Assembly: GCA_019454045.1 (NCBI GenBank)
Contig: SKCR01038933.1
Location: 1 to 64,000, forward strand
Source: Zanthoxylum bungeanum
Lineage: Eukaryota; Streptophyta; Magnoliopsida; Sapindales; Rutaceae
DNA length: 64,000 nt
Reading direction: 5' to 3'
Below the pieces are notes generated by a model. The model was not told where the DNA came from. It did no database searches and saw only the letters and a program-made list of their open reading frames with translations. Of the stretch, positions 11,764 to 23,890 are shown piece after piece. The first letter of the stretch is position 1. Every line of letters starts with the position of its first letter. Made by a program: the position numbers and the translations under genes.

Positions 11764-13951
11764 TGTAGGCACTGCATTTTTGAATAAGCCTAATAATAAT
11801 CCTAATATGGAGGCACTACCTGAAATATTGCGGAAGTTACGGGAAACGAATGCCGGAAGGACATAAAACCTCCAAAATTAGCACCTCACTGGATTCAAAC
11901 TCACTAGCCACCCTCATATTCGCTCAGTCAGTTTTTGTTTCAAACACCTGCAACTAGCCCATTACCCCGCAACCCACACAATCGGCCCAAAGCCTATGCA
12001 AACCACCATGCACACGCCTATAAGCCCATGTAACCCACCACACACACACCCAAATCTTCTCAAATAAAAGAAAATCCCATGAAATTCACATGTTAAAATC
12101 ACAAGTCAACACCTTCCAATTTAACAAGATTTGATATCCCATCATTTCTAAATAACAAGATTTGAGATCCCCATCACCAAATTTAGGAGATTGTATGCCA
12201 AAAATAATTTTGGTTAGATATTCCCCAAATCAATGTGATTTATTTCCTTATTTAGAGATCCCTTCAAGACACTATAAATTAGAGACTAAATCATCACAAG
12301 GGGTGCTCTCTTTCTCAACACTTTGGACAACAAATAAACCAGAACCCTAGGACTTCATCTCCTTCATCTTTCAAGGCCACAACAACCACTAAAAACCTTA
12401 ACCAAAACACTAAAACAACCACCACCGAACAACAAACACTAAAACAGGCCACCACCGTCATCACCGAACAAACAGCAAAAAACCAAGACAAAAATAATAG
12501 CCCATCACCGAACAAATATCCAAAAAACTAAAGACAAATCACTAAAAACAACCAACCAAAGAACCAAAGAAACAACAAACAAAAATAAAAAACATCAAGT
12601 ACAAAACCAGCCAAAAAATCGTGAACAACCATAACCAAATAAACCCTGAAAACCGTGGAACCCAAACAACCAAGACAACCACCAAAAAATCGAAACAGTG
12701 ACCAGAAGAACAGTCCCCCAAAAACAACCATCCAATTACCGAAAAACAACCCCCAAAATAGCCAAAACAACCAAAAAATAACAGCCAAAACACCAAAAAA
12801 CAGCAAGAAAAATCGTGACACCAGCAGCCAAAAACATCCCAAAAAATAACCAAAATAGCAGCCAAAAAACCACCAAAAACAGCAACCAACGAAACAGTAA
12901 AAATAACAACCAGAAACAGCAAAACAACAACCAGAAAATAGCAAAAAAGCAAGTAGAAATAGCGAACCAGCGATCCTTCCGGCAACGGCCTAACGCACTT
13001 CCGAGAAAGCAACTTAAAAGGTAAGACATGAGGACAATCTTTACCATATTTATTTTATAGTTCGGGACGTTGAATGCCTGGCTGGACGTGAAATACGTCC
13101 AGCTGGGTCTGCGAAGTCCTACATCAAAGACGACCAAATTTCTGATCACATTCTTTTATTTCTTCGGCATTTCAATATTTATTTTTTTATTTTATTTATT
13201 CACATCTATCATTATTTTATTATTTCGTCTTTAGTTCGATATTTATCTTGTTGTCTATTTATCTCACTTTTATTTTGATTATTTATCTATTTCTCATTAT
13301 TTTCTTATTTCACCTTTAATTTTGTTTATGTTTATTCGTGTTTATTTTCTTATGTCCGTTCACATTGTGTTAATGATTATGTGTGATTATCCCTTGTGGT
13401 ATATCAGATGGAAACCATACATAAATTTCATAGCCGAATCCAAATGGACGGTAGTGCAGTCTGTACTTGGGATACAACTCCACGTACCACTCAGGAAATA
13501 CTCATATATGCATGATTAACCCCCCCCTTTTATTTACTGTTCATTTATTGACGCTTTATCTGCTTTTGATTATTATGATTGTTGTTATCGTACCTTGTAT
13601 TTCTTAATTTAATTTGCTTTTCTTTATATTAATATTTATGGGTGTGCAAATTTGTGTCTATTTGAATTATCTTGCATGAACTGCTTAAGACTTGGCTATA
13701 CCATTGTGTGAACCTGTCCATTATACTGGCATAAGTAATGGACCATTCCAAACCCAACAGTTTGAGGTATTCCCTTGCGAGGGGTGATTGCGGCCTTAAA
13801 TCTTTTCCCAGTTAACACTGGGTGGCGACTCCTTTATTCTCCAATTTAGTCCCATGCGGGCTACTCTGTACTCTCTACGGGCTGCGAGCACAACAGTATT
13901 GTGGTCGCCAAACATCATAGGCATAGCGGTAAACCCCACTTCGCTCCTACA
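11764..13951 (+). repeat. 3' LTR of Tat element A (2188 bp)
   Basis: It starts TGTAGGCACTGC and ends CTCCTACA. It contains a TATA box at 12273-12279, a strongly C/A-rich, G-poor stretch at about 12360-12960, and the R/U5 blocks shared with 6598-7167 and with the 3' LTR of element B (24913-26815). ORFs of low complexity in the C/A-rich stretch are not genes. Confidence 0.9.
12273..12279 (+). promoter_or_regulatory. Putative TATA box, Tat A 3' LTR
   Basis: TATAAAT in the context GACACTATAAATTAG lies about 510 bases into the LTR. It corresponds in position to CCTATAAAACGAGG in element B. Confidence 0.6.
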
Positions 13952-14179
13952 GTAAGTTTGTTCATCTTAAAGAAACACTTACTTCAATCCTTCTAGCAAA
14001 GTTTTTAATTCCAATTTGGGTGCTTCCTCACGTTTTTCTTCGTCAAGTGTTCATAGTTCCTCAAAATCTTTCTTCTCTCCATCGTCTTCCAGTACTTGTG
14101 TAGAAGCAAGTAAAAAATCATTAGTAATATCTGAATCTAATTTCGTAATTGATTCAAGAAAATTAGCTATATAAATTTT

Positions 14180-14780
14180 CATAGGATCAGATAGACTCCA
14201 CTAAATATGTTCCTCCAAAATTGGTTCAATTAGTTCCATGCTCTCATTTTAACTATATTCATCGTATGTTTGTTTGCTCATATTAAAAACATTAAGTTCC
14301 AACGCCATATTGCCACAAGAAAAATTCATGATTCCATTCCTGCAATTAATTAAAGCATTGGTTATTACTGAAAATGGACAACCAAGTATTACAAGAATTG
14401 GCTTATAACTGTCTACTACATATTGTATTTCCAAGACAATATAATCTACAAGATATATGAATTTATCAACTTATAATAACACATCTTCCACAATTCCTTT
14501 CGGTACATTGACTGATCTATTGGAAAGTAAAAAAGTAGTTAAAGTTGGTTGTAACTCACCAATATTAAGTTGTTGGTAAATCAAAAATGGAAGAAAAATG
14601 ACACTAGTTCCAAGATCAAGCAATGCATGTTCAATTTTATGATTTCCAATAATACATTAAATAGTTGGACAACCAGGGTCTTCGCATTTCAATGCATTAT
14701 TCGTTGAGAAAATGGATATTACCTATTTAGTTAGAAAATATTTCATTTTTACCTGATGTTTTCGTTTAACGGTGCACAAG
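14180..14780 (-). pseudogene. Athila F aspartic protease remnant
   Basis: On the minus strand a retropepsin-type segment has the active-site motif DLGTSV (GATCTTGGA at 14617-14609), then SNRSVNVPKGIVEDVL, and further on ILGCPF and NALINCRNGIM with LELNVFNM. In Athila polyproteins this region lies between gag and RT and matures the polyprotein. The frame is broken: the longest open piece is 14249-14434 and several stops separate it from the DLGTSV part. The normal family spelling ILGRPF is changed to ILGCPF. Confidence 0.7.
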
Positions 14781-14949
14781 TCTTTCAGAAATTTGGCATA
14801 AGATGATATTTGTTGGATGGCATCTAACAAAAGAATATTGACTTTCACTTGTTTGAATATTTCATATATCTCTGGGGAATGATTCAATCTCTTTGTTTTC
14901 AATGCTTGAGGAAATGGAGGTGCATGTGAAAAAACTTTATCATCAATGA

Positions 14950-16427
14950 TAGGTAATGGTTCATCAACCCCTTCTTTACCCTCAAAAGCTGAATATTCAC
15001 GAGGTTCAAGAATGGGTATTTGGATGAATTTACCACTGCGAAGAGTAATAATTGATTTGACTTGGTCTATATGTTGACTACCAAAACTACCATCATAAGG
15101 ATTTTGATGACTCTTGGGGTTTGGCTGCGGTTGTGCAGGAAACCTTCCTTCGAACAGTCAATACATATGTGATTTTGGAAAAAATATCTTTCAGATCAAT
15201 CAATGTTGCACATTTTGATTATTGATGGCTTCCTATTTCTCAATGAATGTGTGCAAGGTATCCTAAGGATTTTCCTAGGTGGTGGGACATATGGTGCATA
15301 GTTCTGAGAATTTTGGAAATTCTAAAGTACCTGGGGAGTTTGTTGCAATGGTTGTGTTTGGTTATCATTCTTTCAATTGAATTTTGGATGGTTTCTCCAA
15401 CCATCATTGTAGGTTTGGGAGTATGGGTTTGGATTTGGTCTATTGAATGTGTTTATGGAACTGACTTGGTCATGGAGACATTCTTGTATGGCTAGCAAGG
15501 TTGGGCAAACTTGTGTGACATGTTCATTTAAATTATAGATATGACATGTGGCTTCTTGAATTGACTTGATACGATCACTCTTCCTCATTTCTATTGCCTC
15601 AACCTTTTTAGCTAGAGATGCATATTTAACAGAAACGTCATGGTCTTCCCTAAGGTTAAATATGCATGTACCGGATGACTGTGGTTTTACAGACGACTCA
15701 TAAATGCCAATTGTGTCCCAATGTTATGCATTCTCTACTATGTGTTCTAAGTAATCTAGTTCATCTTCGGAACTTTTGTCCCTAAACTCACCATTACACA
15801 TCATTTCCACTACTTGTCTACTTTGAGGTGTTAAACCCTCGTAGAAGTAGGAAACCAGCCTCCATGTTTCAAACCTATGATGTGGACAAATATTTAATAT
15901 TTCTTTAAATCTCTCTCAAGCTTGGTAAAGTGTTTCCCCCGACTCTTGTGTGAAAGTTGTGATTCTCCTCTTGAATGAGTTTGTCTTGTGAGTGAGAAAT
16001 AATTTTTTCAGAAATTGCTCTTGCAAATCATCTCATGTTCTGATTGATCTTAACTTACGCTTCTGCAACTAAATTTTAGCTTTATCCTTTAAAAAAAAGG
16101 GAAAAAACTTGAGTCAAATTATATTCATGCTGTAATTTTGGTTTGTGCAAGTATTACATACCTCTTCGAATTCCCTCAAGTGCTGATAAGGAATTTCTGA
16201 TTATAGATCATGGAATGTGAGTAAAATTTGGATGACACTTGGTTTAAAATTGAAACGTGATGCATCTGGGGGAAAGCAATACAAGATGGTGATATTGTCT
16301 TAGTGGGATTCATGAATTCTTTGAGTGTCCTAAGATGATTAAGATCGATATGTTGAGACTCACGTTCTACCTGATGAACTGGAATTTCGTCTCGGCCAGG
16401 TAGGTTTTCATTTCGGTTCTCGACCAT
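14950..16427 (-). pseudogene. Athila F gag remnant
   Basis: The minus strand carries scattered gag pieces: 16427-16176 (start MVENRNENLPG, with PTKTISPSCIAFP, the conserved entry to the Athila capsid region) and 15588-15373 (with NPYSQTYNDGWRNHPKF, the conserved stretch near the gag C-terminus). Between them stops and frameshifts interrupt the capsid. Gag would form the virus-like particle. The decay indicates an old insertion. Confidence 0.7.
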
Positions 16428-16966
16428 TTTAACTGACGGTGTAGGTGATGAAGACTCTATTTAATTTACCGATAGATGATCGAGACCAATGTCTCATGCA
16501 ACCTAAATGCAGATTATATATTAGAATATAAATATGCAAATGTAATACTCACAAAAAGAAGAAATAAAATAAACAAGTGAAAAAGAAAAAATAAAGATAA
16601 ATGATTAGGGAAAAAAATATAATGATTAGATCCTAAAAACGTCATTTGATTCTTGTCAATTCAGATCTCAATTGAATTTCTCACTCAACTGTCTCAATTT
16701 CTCGAATTAGGTTCTCACAAAAAATTATGGAACAATCTCTATATGTGGATGGTTCAAGAAATTCTTTGGCAAAATACAAGCTTCATTTTAATTGAATTAT
16801 ATGTCTCATGTAACCTTGAAGAATCAAGTACAGAGTTTGTCTATATGTGGGATGTTTGGGTTCATGATTAATCTAGGATCAATCAAAACATCTTGGATTT
16901 ACAAAAATACAAAGAAGAAAAAAAGTGAAATGCAGAAAATAAAAAAAATAAAAAAAATTTAAAAAA
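16428..16966 (-). other. Leader of Athila F
   Basis: Non-coding AT-rich sequence between the PBS-proximal hairpin and the gag start. It contains long A-rich tracts (about 16550-16640 and 16910-16975). No further feature is seen. Confidence 0.5.
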
Positions 16967-17006
16967 GAAATAAAAGTGATATACTAAATTATATCACTTT
17001 TATTTC
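16967..17006. other. Perfect 17-bp inverted repeat beside the PBS of Athila F
   Basis: GAAATAAAAGTGATATA (16967-16983) and its exact reverse complement (16990-17006) are separated by the six-base loop CTAAAT. It abuts the PBS of fragment F and would lie just downstream of it in the element RNA. Confidence 0.9.
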
Positions 17007-17022
17007 CGATAACGGCGATAGA
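17007..17022 (-). promoter_or_regulatory. Degenerate PBS of Athila F
   Basis: On the minus strand TCTATCGCCGTTATCG follows the LTR end GTGTCA after four bases. It resembles the Athila PBS TGGCGCCGTTGCCGGGGA (tRNA-Asp type) with several changes. Confidence 0.55.
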
Positions 17023-17026
17023 AACT

Positions 17027-17359
17027 TGACACTCACACAAAGTGATTCTTTACTCCCCAAGTATAAAAGTGTCGAAGTAATAAAATATCTTGGAAAGTTC
17101 GGGGTCGATCCATAGAGAATATATTTAGTACAATAAAATAATAATTTGATTGAAAATAAAAAAAAAGGCTAAATTGTTTGAAGTGATGGATAATTTTAAA
17201 TCGAATTGTAAAAATAAATTAGAATGTTGGGGCTTGATATTTCAAACATAGAAAAATCTTATTTTTTATAATATATAAATTATCATTATTACCCAGTTAA
17301 TTTACTTCATGAAATAATTATGCTAAAACATATAAAACCAGACATAAAGGCAGTGATAC
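17027..17359 (-). repeat. 5' LTR fragment of Athila F
   Basis: It starts TGACACTCACAC (the minus-strand LTR end) next to the PBS and is cut at 17359 by element C. The remainder was not found on the other side of C. Confidence 0.55.
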
Positions 17360-18874
17360 TGATGAACGAAAAAATATAAATATTTACCGCCCCTTTTACT
17401 TAATATTTTGTATAGTTTCTCGGGTATTCTGAATATTTTGATGTGTTTTGTGTTACTTTGTAGATAATGAAATGCGTCATCACTGCATCATCTCGATGTT
17501 AGCATAATTATTAATCTACCGACAGCCGCCATTTATTATAGTGCGCGTCGCGATGCGCAAGCCCTCTGCGTCGCGACATGCATTGATTTTGAAGCTTATA
17601 AATTGAAGCTGAAATCAGTGGAATTCTTCATACTTTCTTCTAGGGAATTTCCTTAGAATATTAAGGAGAGTATCTTGTTTGTTTAATTTTAGTTTTCTTG
17701 TATTTAATTTTTATTTTAGTAATAAAACTTTGTTTGTTTTACTTAAAGCATGAATAGGTAACTTCTTTCTACTAGGGTGAAATGGGAAACTTTTATTATG
17801 ACATTTTAGATTAATCTCCCTTATTTTTAATATATAAATTATCTTAAAACCTGACTTAATTGGATACCGCCTTTATGGTCGGTTGGACTTAATTAAATTA
17901 ATTTTAACCTGACTTAATTGGATACCGTCTTTATGGTCGGTTAGAATTAAATAAAATATGACTTAATCAAGATACCGCCTATATGGTCGGTTGGTAATAT
18001 AATGTAAATTTATATATTATAATAAGGGAGATTTCTAGATTGAAAATAATAAAAATGGACCCCCTAACCCCAACATTTTATTTCATTGTTGTAATTTTTA
18101 CTTTTTAGTTTTCAACTTGTTTTATGATGTTTAGTTTATTTTTATCTTTAGCAGTCTTAAATATGTATTGTGACTAAATACGTTGTCTATGGTTGTGATG
18201 AAAATCAATATCAATGATTTAATAAGTTGAATTTTCTTATATCTTGTGTGATGTTTTGGTTATTTATTGATTCTAGTTCTTAATGCTTCTTGTTAATTGG
18301 CCACTAATAAAATTGATTATGTAAACTTAAAATGAACTTGGAAAAGGGATTTTAGGTTTAGCCGTAGACTCAATAGCTCATGATCTCACATTCACCTTAG
18401 AGATTTCCATCCAGGATAGGAATATATCAGTCAGGCGTGGGTAGCCATAATTGGAAGTTAAACCTAATGAATTCGTAATTTCTTGATTAACATAGGAATA
18501 TAGTTAATTGGGTTCCTTTGGGTATTTTCATCTGACCATCTGAAAACGCTTTTGCATAACTTTGTGTTCCCGGTTAATAAACTGACATATTACACAAGCA
18601 TAAGGTAATCAACTCATCCTTAGAAGATATTGGTATGATTCACAACCCTGGACATTTTTATATCATTAATTAATCTTGAAATCTACTTTAATTTTATTTA
18701 CTTGTTTGTTTTATATAAAAATCACCATCCAACCAACAATCGAATAAATTAGATACTCTTAGATATTTAGCTTCATAAATTAATAGCATATGTATTAAGT
18801 CCTCGTGGGATCGATACATTTTATACTACTTGGTGATACGTGCACTTGCGTTACATGTGTGATTTCACCGATCA
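17360..18874 (+). repeat. 5' LTR of Athila C (1515 bp)
   Basis: It starts TGATGAACG and ends CACCGATCA. It matches 42174-44330 in order, but lacks about 160 bases present in the 3' LTR near 42285-42445 and lacks the hAT insertion. At 17850-18000 it has three tandem units with GATACCGYCTWTATGGTCGGTT (starts 17863, 17921 and 17971). Confidence 0.88.
17597..17603 (+). promoter_or_regulatory. Putative TATA box, Athila C 5' LTR
   Basis: TATAAAT within GCTTATAAATTGAAG is conserved in the 3' LTR at 42569-42575. GC-rich words with TCGCGA lie just upstream. Confidence 0.6.
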
Positions 18875-18880
18875 AGTTTT

Positions 18881-18898
18881 TGGCGTCGTTGTCTGAGA
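18881..18898 (+). promoter_or_regulatory. PBS of Athila C
   Basis: TGGCGTCGTTGTCTGAGA lies seven bases after the LTR end and resembles the Athila tRNA-Asp-type PBS TGGCGCCGTTGCCGGGGA. Confidence 0.75.
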
Positions 18899-19001
18899 CT
18901 TATCTATCTTTTATTATTAATTTTGGGGTTAGATACTTTACTTGTATCTTGTTTTTACTTCTTATTTTTGTTTTCTTGTGTTTCAAGTTCTCAGACACTA
19001 C

Positions 19002-20484
19002 ATGAGAAGAAGTAGAAGCTTTGAAATCCGCCTGCTTGACCCGGAAATTGAAAGAACTATCAGACAGTTGAGAATAGAAAGGCGAGAAGATCAAGAAACA
19101 CTACTCAACATGAACAATCAAGAACCTGAACCTTTGGAAGTTGCACTTCCGATTCCCATTCGAGACAAAACAATTTTGGTGGTTGACGGCTTCATATCAT
19201 GCATTGTACTTCCACCATTTCCTGAAAATGTGTGTGATATCAAAACATACATTCAGATGATACAACAATCAGTTCAGTTCGGGGGAAGTGCAACTGAAGA
19301 TCCCAATGCCCACATCAGTAACTTCCTTGAAGTTTGCAGCACATTCAATTACAACCGAGTGGCAGAAGAAGCAATGCGTCTTCGTGTGTTCCCATATTCC
19401 TTGAAAGAAAGAGCTAAGGCTTGGCTCCATTCACTACCAGCAGGTTCCATCACAACATGGAACACTATTGCCACCAAATTCCTTGCAAAATACTTTTCAG
19501 CAGCCATAACAGCAAAATTGAGAAAGGACATCACATCTTTTGTGCAACATCACTCAGAATCCCTCTGTGAAGCATGTGAAAGATACAAGGAATTGCTCCG
19601 AAAATGTCATCACCATGAGATTGCAAAGTGGCTACAAATCCAAACCTTCTACAATAGGCTTTCTAGACTAATAAGAACCACAATAGATATTGCTGCTGAA
19701 GGAGCATTAATGGAAAAATGAGAAAATCAGACCTGAGACTTAATTGAAGAAATGGCTAACAACAATTCCTTGAGGCCAACAAAGAGGAGCATGATCCATC
19801 GAATAGAAGGAATTCATGAAATAGGAACCAACACAACTATGAATGCCAAGCTGGATCATATATGCAAATGTCTGGAAACTCTTGGCATGCAGGTTAATGC
19901 TAGATCCACAAGTTCACCATATGGAGGAGCACCAGAGGCAGAATCTTACAACCAATATGATGAGACTGTGAATTATGTCAGCAACTTCAACGGACAGGGA
20001 AACAATCCATATTCCAATACCTACAACCCAAGTTGGAGGAATCATCCCAATTTCGCATGGAGCAACACTTCAAGGCAAAAGAACAATCCACCATCAGGAT
20101 TCCAACAGCAGAATAAAGGCCATGAGTAGGAAAAGGAACTAGGAATAGCAGAAGTGCTTGCCCAGATGAAAAAAAAAAACAAATATGATGCTATGTTTCA
20201 AAGCCAAGCAGCTTCTATAAAGGCACTGGAGAATCAAATGGGACAACTGGCCAATGATTAGAGTTACAGACCGTAAGGTACCCTTCTTAGAAACACATAA
20301 CCAAATCCAAGGAACAGAAGGAATGAGCAATGCCAAGCCATCACTTTGAAAAGTGGTACTGAAATCAATAAATATGTTGGAGTCAAGGCATCTACTGAGA
20401 ATGTTCCAAAAGAAAGCAATGAATCAGATCCATAGATGGAGGAAAAAAGGCAAAAGAAAATGGTGAAGAAAGATTTACTCCACC
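19002..20484 (+). pseudogene. gag of Athila C, first part (interrupted by Tat B)
   Basis: I choose the ATG at 19002 (MRRSRSFEI) because element D has the matching start MRRTRSFEL. The first frame runs to 19721 and contains PNAHISNFLEVCSTFNYN, FPYSLKERAKAWLHSLP and CERYKELLRKCHHH, which are the conserved capsid blocks of Athila gag (retrotransposon gag domain). After a stop the gag C-terminal part continues at 19752-20129 with NPYSNTYNPSWRNHPNF, then through further stops to 20484, where Tat element B enters. The product would assemble the particle. A gag zinc knuckle is not evident. Confidence 0.85.
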
Positions 20485-20489
20485 TCCAT

Positions 20490-21103
20490 TGTAGGCATTG
20501 CATTTTTACACATTAGCCCAATGATGAGTCTCGTATGGAGGCAACTACCTCTTTAGTCATGAAATTCGCGGGAAATGGACGTTGGAAGGGTAAAGTTGGA
20601 AAATAGAATTTTTGATGGATTTAATCTCATTGTTTGAGCTTCGTTTGCTTGTTGGACTTCCGTTTCAAAGCTTATCTTAGGCCCAAAACCCCACAAGCCA
20701 CTTACCAAACCCAAACCAAACCCAAAATACCCAAGCCTATCCAACAAACCAAGCCCACGCCCCATAGACCAAAACTCACGCCCATAGCCTTCCAATTTAG
20801 CCAAAATCACATTTAACACATGCCTAAATCAAGTCAAATCCCTTCCTAATTAAAAGAAATCAAATAAAATCCCTTACCAAATCAAATCCAATCACAAATC
20901 CAAATTAGGAGATCTATTCCTTGTTAGCCACCAATTAGGAGATTCTTTTCTAATCAAATAAGGAAAGTCTTCTCCCTTTGCCTATAAAACGAGGCCTTCA
21001 CCACCCCTCATAACCCTAGCACACATACTTCCCCAAGCACGTCCCAAGCACTCTCTCAAGCCTCATTGCACGTACAAGCATCCCATTGAAACCCCCATAG
21101 CCG
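20490..21103 (+). repeat. 5' LTR of Tat B, truncated
   Basis: It matches 24913-25516 closely and then breaks off after CATAGCCG, where pol sequence starts. The PBS, leader, gag, protease and RT are missing. The TATA box TATAAAA is at 20983-20989. Confidence 0.9.
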
Positions 21104-22461
21104 TAACTTGGGAGAATCCGGAAAAATTGGTGATGAGACAACTTGTGTTGACAACGGCCAGCAAACCGGTTTATGAGATAGAGAGGATCTTGAGAGTAGA
21201 GGTCGATGACGGAAAACCGTGGTATTATGACATCCAGAGGTATCTGGAACATGGGGAATTCCCAGAGGAAGCGAGCAGAAAGGACAGAATCGCCATTCAG
21301 AAGTTGACTTCTCAGTATGTGAGTTTGCAAGGAGAACTCTACAAGAGACAAGCGAATGGTATTCAGCTAAAGTGTTTGAAAAGAGAAGAAGCACAGAAGG
21401 TAATGGAAGAAGTGCATGCAGGCATATATGGACCACATATGAACGGATTGAACTTATCTCGCAAGATTGTAAGGCAAGGCTTTTACTGGTCAACCATGGA
21501 AGCCGACAACGCGAAGTTAGTAAAGCACTGTCATGATTGCCAAGCGCATGGGAATTTGAACCATTTACCGCATACAGAGTTACATGGGTTGTCAGAGCCA
21601 TGGCCTTTCTCAGCATGGGGAATTGATATGTTGGAGAAATCCTGCCAAATGCATCGAATGGACATCGTTTTATAGTAGTGGCAGTGGACTACTTCTCAAA
21701 ATGGGGAGAAGCCGAGTCATTCCGTAATGTTACAGCAAAGCAGATGGCGAAGTTTGTAGCTCAGAATATCATTTGTCGGTATGGTATGCCACACCACCTG
21801 GTAACGGACAATGGAGTCCAGTTCCAGGGAGAGACAAAGGCAATGCTACAGAAATACGGAATAGGTCATCACAAATCCTCACCTAACAGGCCGCAGGCCA
21901 ATTTGGCAGTTGAGGCACCCAACAAGACGATAAAGACGATTCTGGCGAAGATGACAGAGAATTACAAAGATTTGGGCTGATAAGCTGCCATATGCCCTGT
22001 GGGGGTACAAAACTTCTGTAAGGGCAGCAACAAGAGCTACGCCTTACTCTTTGGTCTATGGAATGGAAGCGGTATTGCCGGTGGAAGTTGAAATACAGTC
22101 CATGCGGGTATTAGCAGAAGCAGAGTTACCTGAACAAGAATGGACCTCGTAGAGGTTTGAGCAGTTAGCATTGATGGATGAGAAGATGATGAGTCCTTAC
22201 ATCACATGAAAATATATCAGAAGAGGTTGGCCCGAGCATTTAATAAGAAGATGCGTCCTACCAAGATCAAGAAAGGCGATCTGGTACTTAAGCAGTCGAA
22301 GCCGTCGCAACAGACCCAAGAGGGAAGTTCAGACCGAATTGGGAAGGACCATACATTGTTCAGAAGGTAATGGGAAATGGAGCAGTGAAACTGTCGGACT
22401 TGGAAGGGAATGAGTTCACCGAGCCGATCAATGTTGACAAATTGAAGTTGTATTTTTCCTG
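21104..22461 (+). pseudogene. Tat B late pol: integrase (damaged)
   Basis: The first open frame 21127-21675 contains the end of the RNase H linker and the integrase N-terminal zinc-binding segment (CHDCQ near 21535) and the first catalytic Asp in WGIDM. After a stop, 21678-21980 encodes VDYFSKWGEAE, VTDNGVQF (second Asp) and QANLAVEAPNKTIK (the catalytic Glu, with the usual NGAVE changed to NLAVE). Further frames give ALWGYKTSVR, TPYSLVYGMEAVLPVE and the C-terminal region, with at least two stops or shifts before about 22460. Integrase inserts element DNA into the genome; here it cannot be made whole. Confidence 0.85.
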
Positions 22462-23686
22462 ATGGACAGAAGACCGAATAGTCACCCGCAGAAGACCTAA
22501 CCCAACGGGATAAGGAGAACTCATGCATGCATGCACACATATAACCCATTATTGCATTCCCTTCTTGCGTGTTTTGTGTTTTTGTTTTATATTCACATGT
22601 ATCGAAGAATAAGAGAGAAAACGGTAAAGACAAGCCAATCAGAAACAGCGAAAGCACTGTATTGAATTTGGGGAGAAATCCTAGGGCCGAGGTCCACATC
22701 GGCATTAAGATTCAGATGGTGATCTGAGGGTTGAGGCCCATTTTGAGTTTGAATTTCGGGTCTGGATCCCGAGGGCGAAGCCCACATGGTCAGCAGTAGA
22801 GAGGAAGAATTCCTTAGAGTGAGTAAGTGATTAAAAAAAAAGTGAGAGAGAAGTCTTTGATGGTTAAACATATGTCCGGTGATGACATTGTGTGCTGTAG
22901 GGAGAAGTCTTAGAAACGAGAAGTGTGAGATGCGCTCTTATCTGGTGTTCGGAATGGATTGAGCTCGGTTAGACTCATAAAGCACTTGATAAAGGTATCT
23001 CCACAGTAGAAGTCTGAGTGGTTGATGAGATGACTAGTCGAAGAGATGGTGGATCGGTGAATGACCGTTTGCCTGGATGTCCACACTGATTTGCCTAAGC
23101 TACGATACATGATATGGTTGGAAATAAAGAAAGAAAAGTCTCTGCAATGAAAAGAAAAGAAATAGACCGCCTATAACCGATAAGTGTGAAGCTACCCATG
23201 GGCGAGTATTAGGACCACCATGAGGAGAAATGCTACCTTAAAGGGTAGGTATCTCAAGAAAAGAAAAAGAAAAAGAAAAAAAGAGAATGTAAAAAGAATG
23301 GAAAGAACAAAAAGAAAGAGACAATGCAACAAAAAAAAACAAAAAAAAACATATCATGTTGAGTATGCTGAAGTAATCACAGAACGTGACCCAGACATCC
23401 AGGTTGGTTAGACCCACTGGTCCAATTCTCCGAAGCGAAATCATCGAGTTGGTTGACTTAAGGAATAAGCTGCGAAAGAGCCTTAGCACACACACACTAT
23501 GAGTCTAGTTTGGATCACCTATTTAGAAAATTGGATTTGGGTACGTAGAGTACTTTGAAGGTTCTTTGGTTTTGACGCGAAGCATCCGTTGAGGACAAAA
23601 AAATATATTTAGCTATCAAGATTATCTTGAAGAGAGGCACTACAGTGTGTTGAAAGAGAGTATCAGCATCGATAACAGTTTCTGCC
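22462..23686 (+). other. 3' UTR of Tat B, upstream part
   Basis: Non-coding. It contains the conserved block at about 22862-23198 shared with elements A and E (GGTTAAACATA to TAAGTGTGAAGCTAC), continued by a segment GGCGAGTATTAGGACCACCA also found in E. A purine-rich A/G stretch lies at 23255-23355. Short ORFs in it are low complexity. Confidence 0.7.
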
Positions 23687-23890
23687 GGGTATGGCATTCT
23701 AGGGGCGAGACCCACATCAGTTCAGCATCAGTTCTGCCGGGTATGGCATTCTGGGGGCAAGGCCCACATAGGTTGAGCATCTGTTCTGCCGGGTATGGCA
23801 TTCTGGGGGCGAGGCCCATAATGGTCCAAATCAGTTTCTGCTGGGTATTGCATTCGGGGGGCGAGGCCCGCATCATCACCAGATCAGTTC
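23687..23890 (+). repeat. 52-bp tandem array, Tat B 3' UTR
   Basis: GGGTATGGCATTCT or variants start at 23687, 23739, 23791 and 23843, exactly 52 bases apart. Each is followed by GGGGGCGAGGCCCACAT-like sequence. Confidence 0.92.

Larger units (their letters stand above)
6598..13951 (+). mobile_element. Deleted Ty3/gypsy element of the Tat lineage (A)
   Basis: The element comprises the 3' part of a 5' LTR (6598-7167), a PBS starting TGGCGACTCCACTGG (7170), a leader, a gag remnant (8483-8713), non-coding 3' sequence with large tandem arrays, a polypurine tract (11749-11763) and a complete 3' LTR (11764-13951). Essentially all of pol is gone; only a scrap of integrase-like sequence remains near 9090. 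The LTR begins TGTAGGC and ends CTACA, as in element B. It lies inside Athila fragment F, whose sequence resumes at 13952 (candidate TSD GTAAG; the left copy is outside the window). It could not transpose by itself. Confidence 0.85.
13952..17359 (-). mobile_element. Ty3/gypsy Athila-lineage fragment F (minus strand)
   Basis: Read on the minus strand the fragment contains, in order, part of a 5' LTR (17359-17027), a PBS (17022-17007), a leader, gag remnants and an aspartic protease remnant that ends where Tat element A begins (13951). RT and beyond are not in the window. Athila identity comes from the gag segments resembling NPYSQTYNxGWRNHPxF and the protease segment LINCRNG..N..LELNVFNM, both typical of the family. 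Element C is inserted in its LTR on the right and Tat A in its pol on the left. Confidence 0.8.

Noticed and set aside
12655..13024. Plus-strand Q/N/K/P-rich ORFs
   Set aside because: Low-complexity translations of the same C/A-rich LTR segment; they overlap in different frames and have no conserved counterpart in element B.
12528..13149. Long overlapping minus-strand ORFs rich in F, L, W, V (136-156 codons)
   Set aside because: They are the complement of the C/A-rich stretch in the Tat A LTR; lack of T and G on one strand removes stops in several frames. No protein signature.
21016..21616. Minus-strand ORF of 186 codons opposite the Tat B integrase
   Set aside because: Shadow of the real integrase frame on the plus strand, which carries the conserved motifs.
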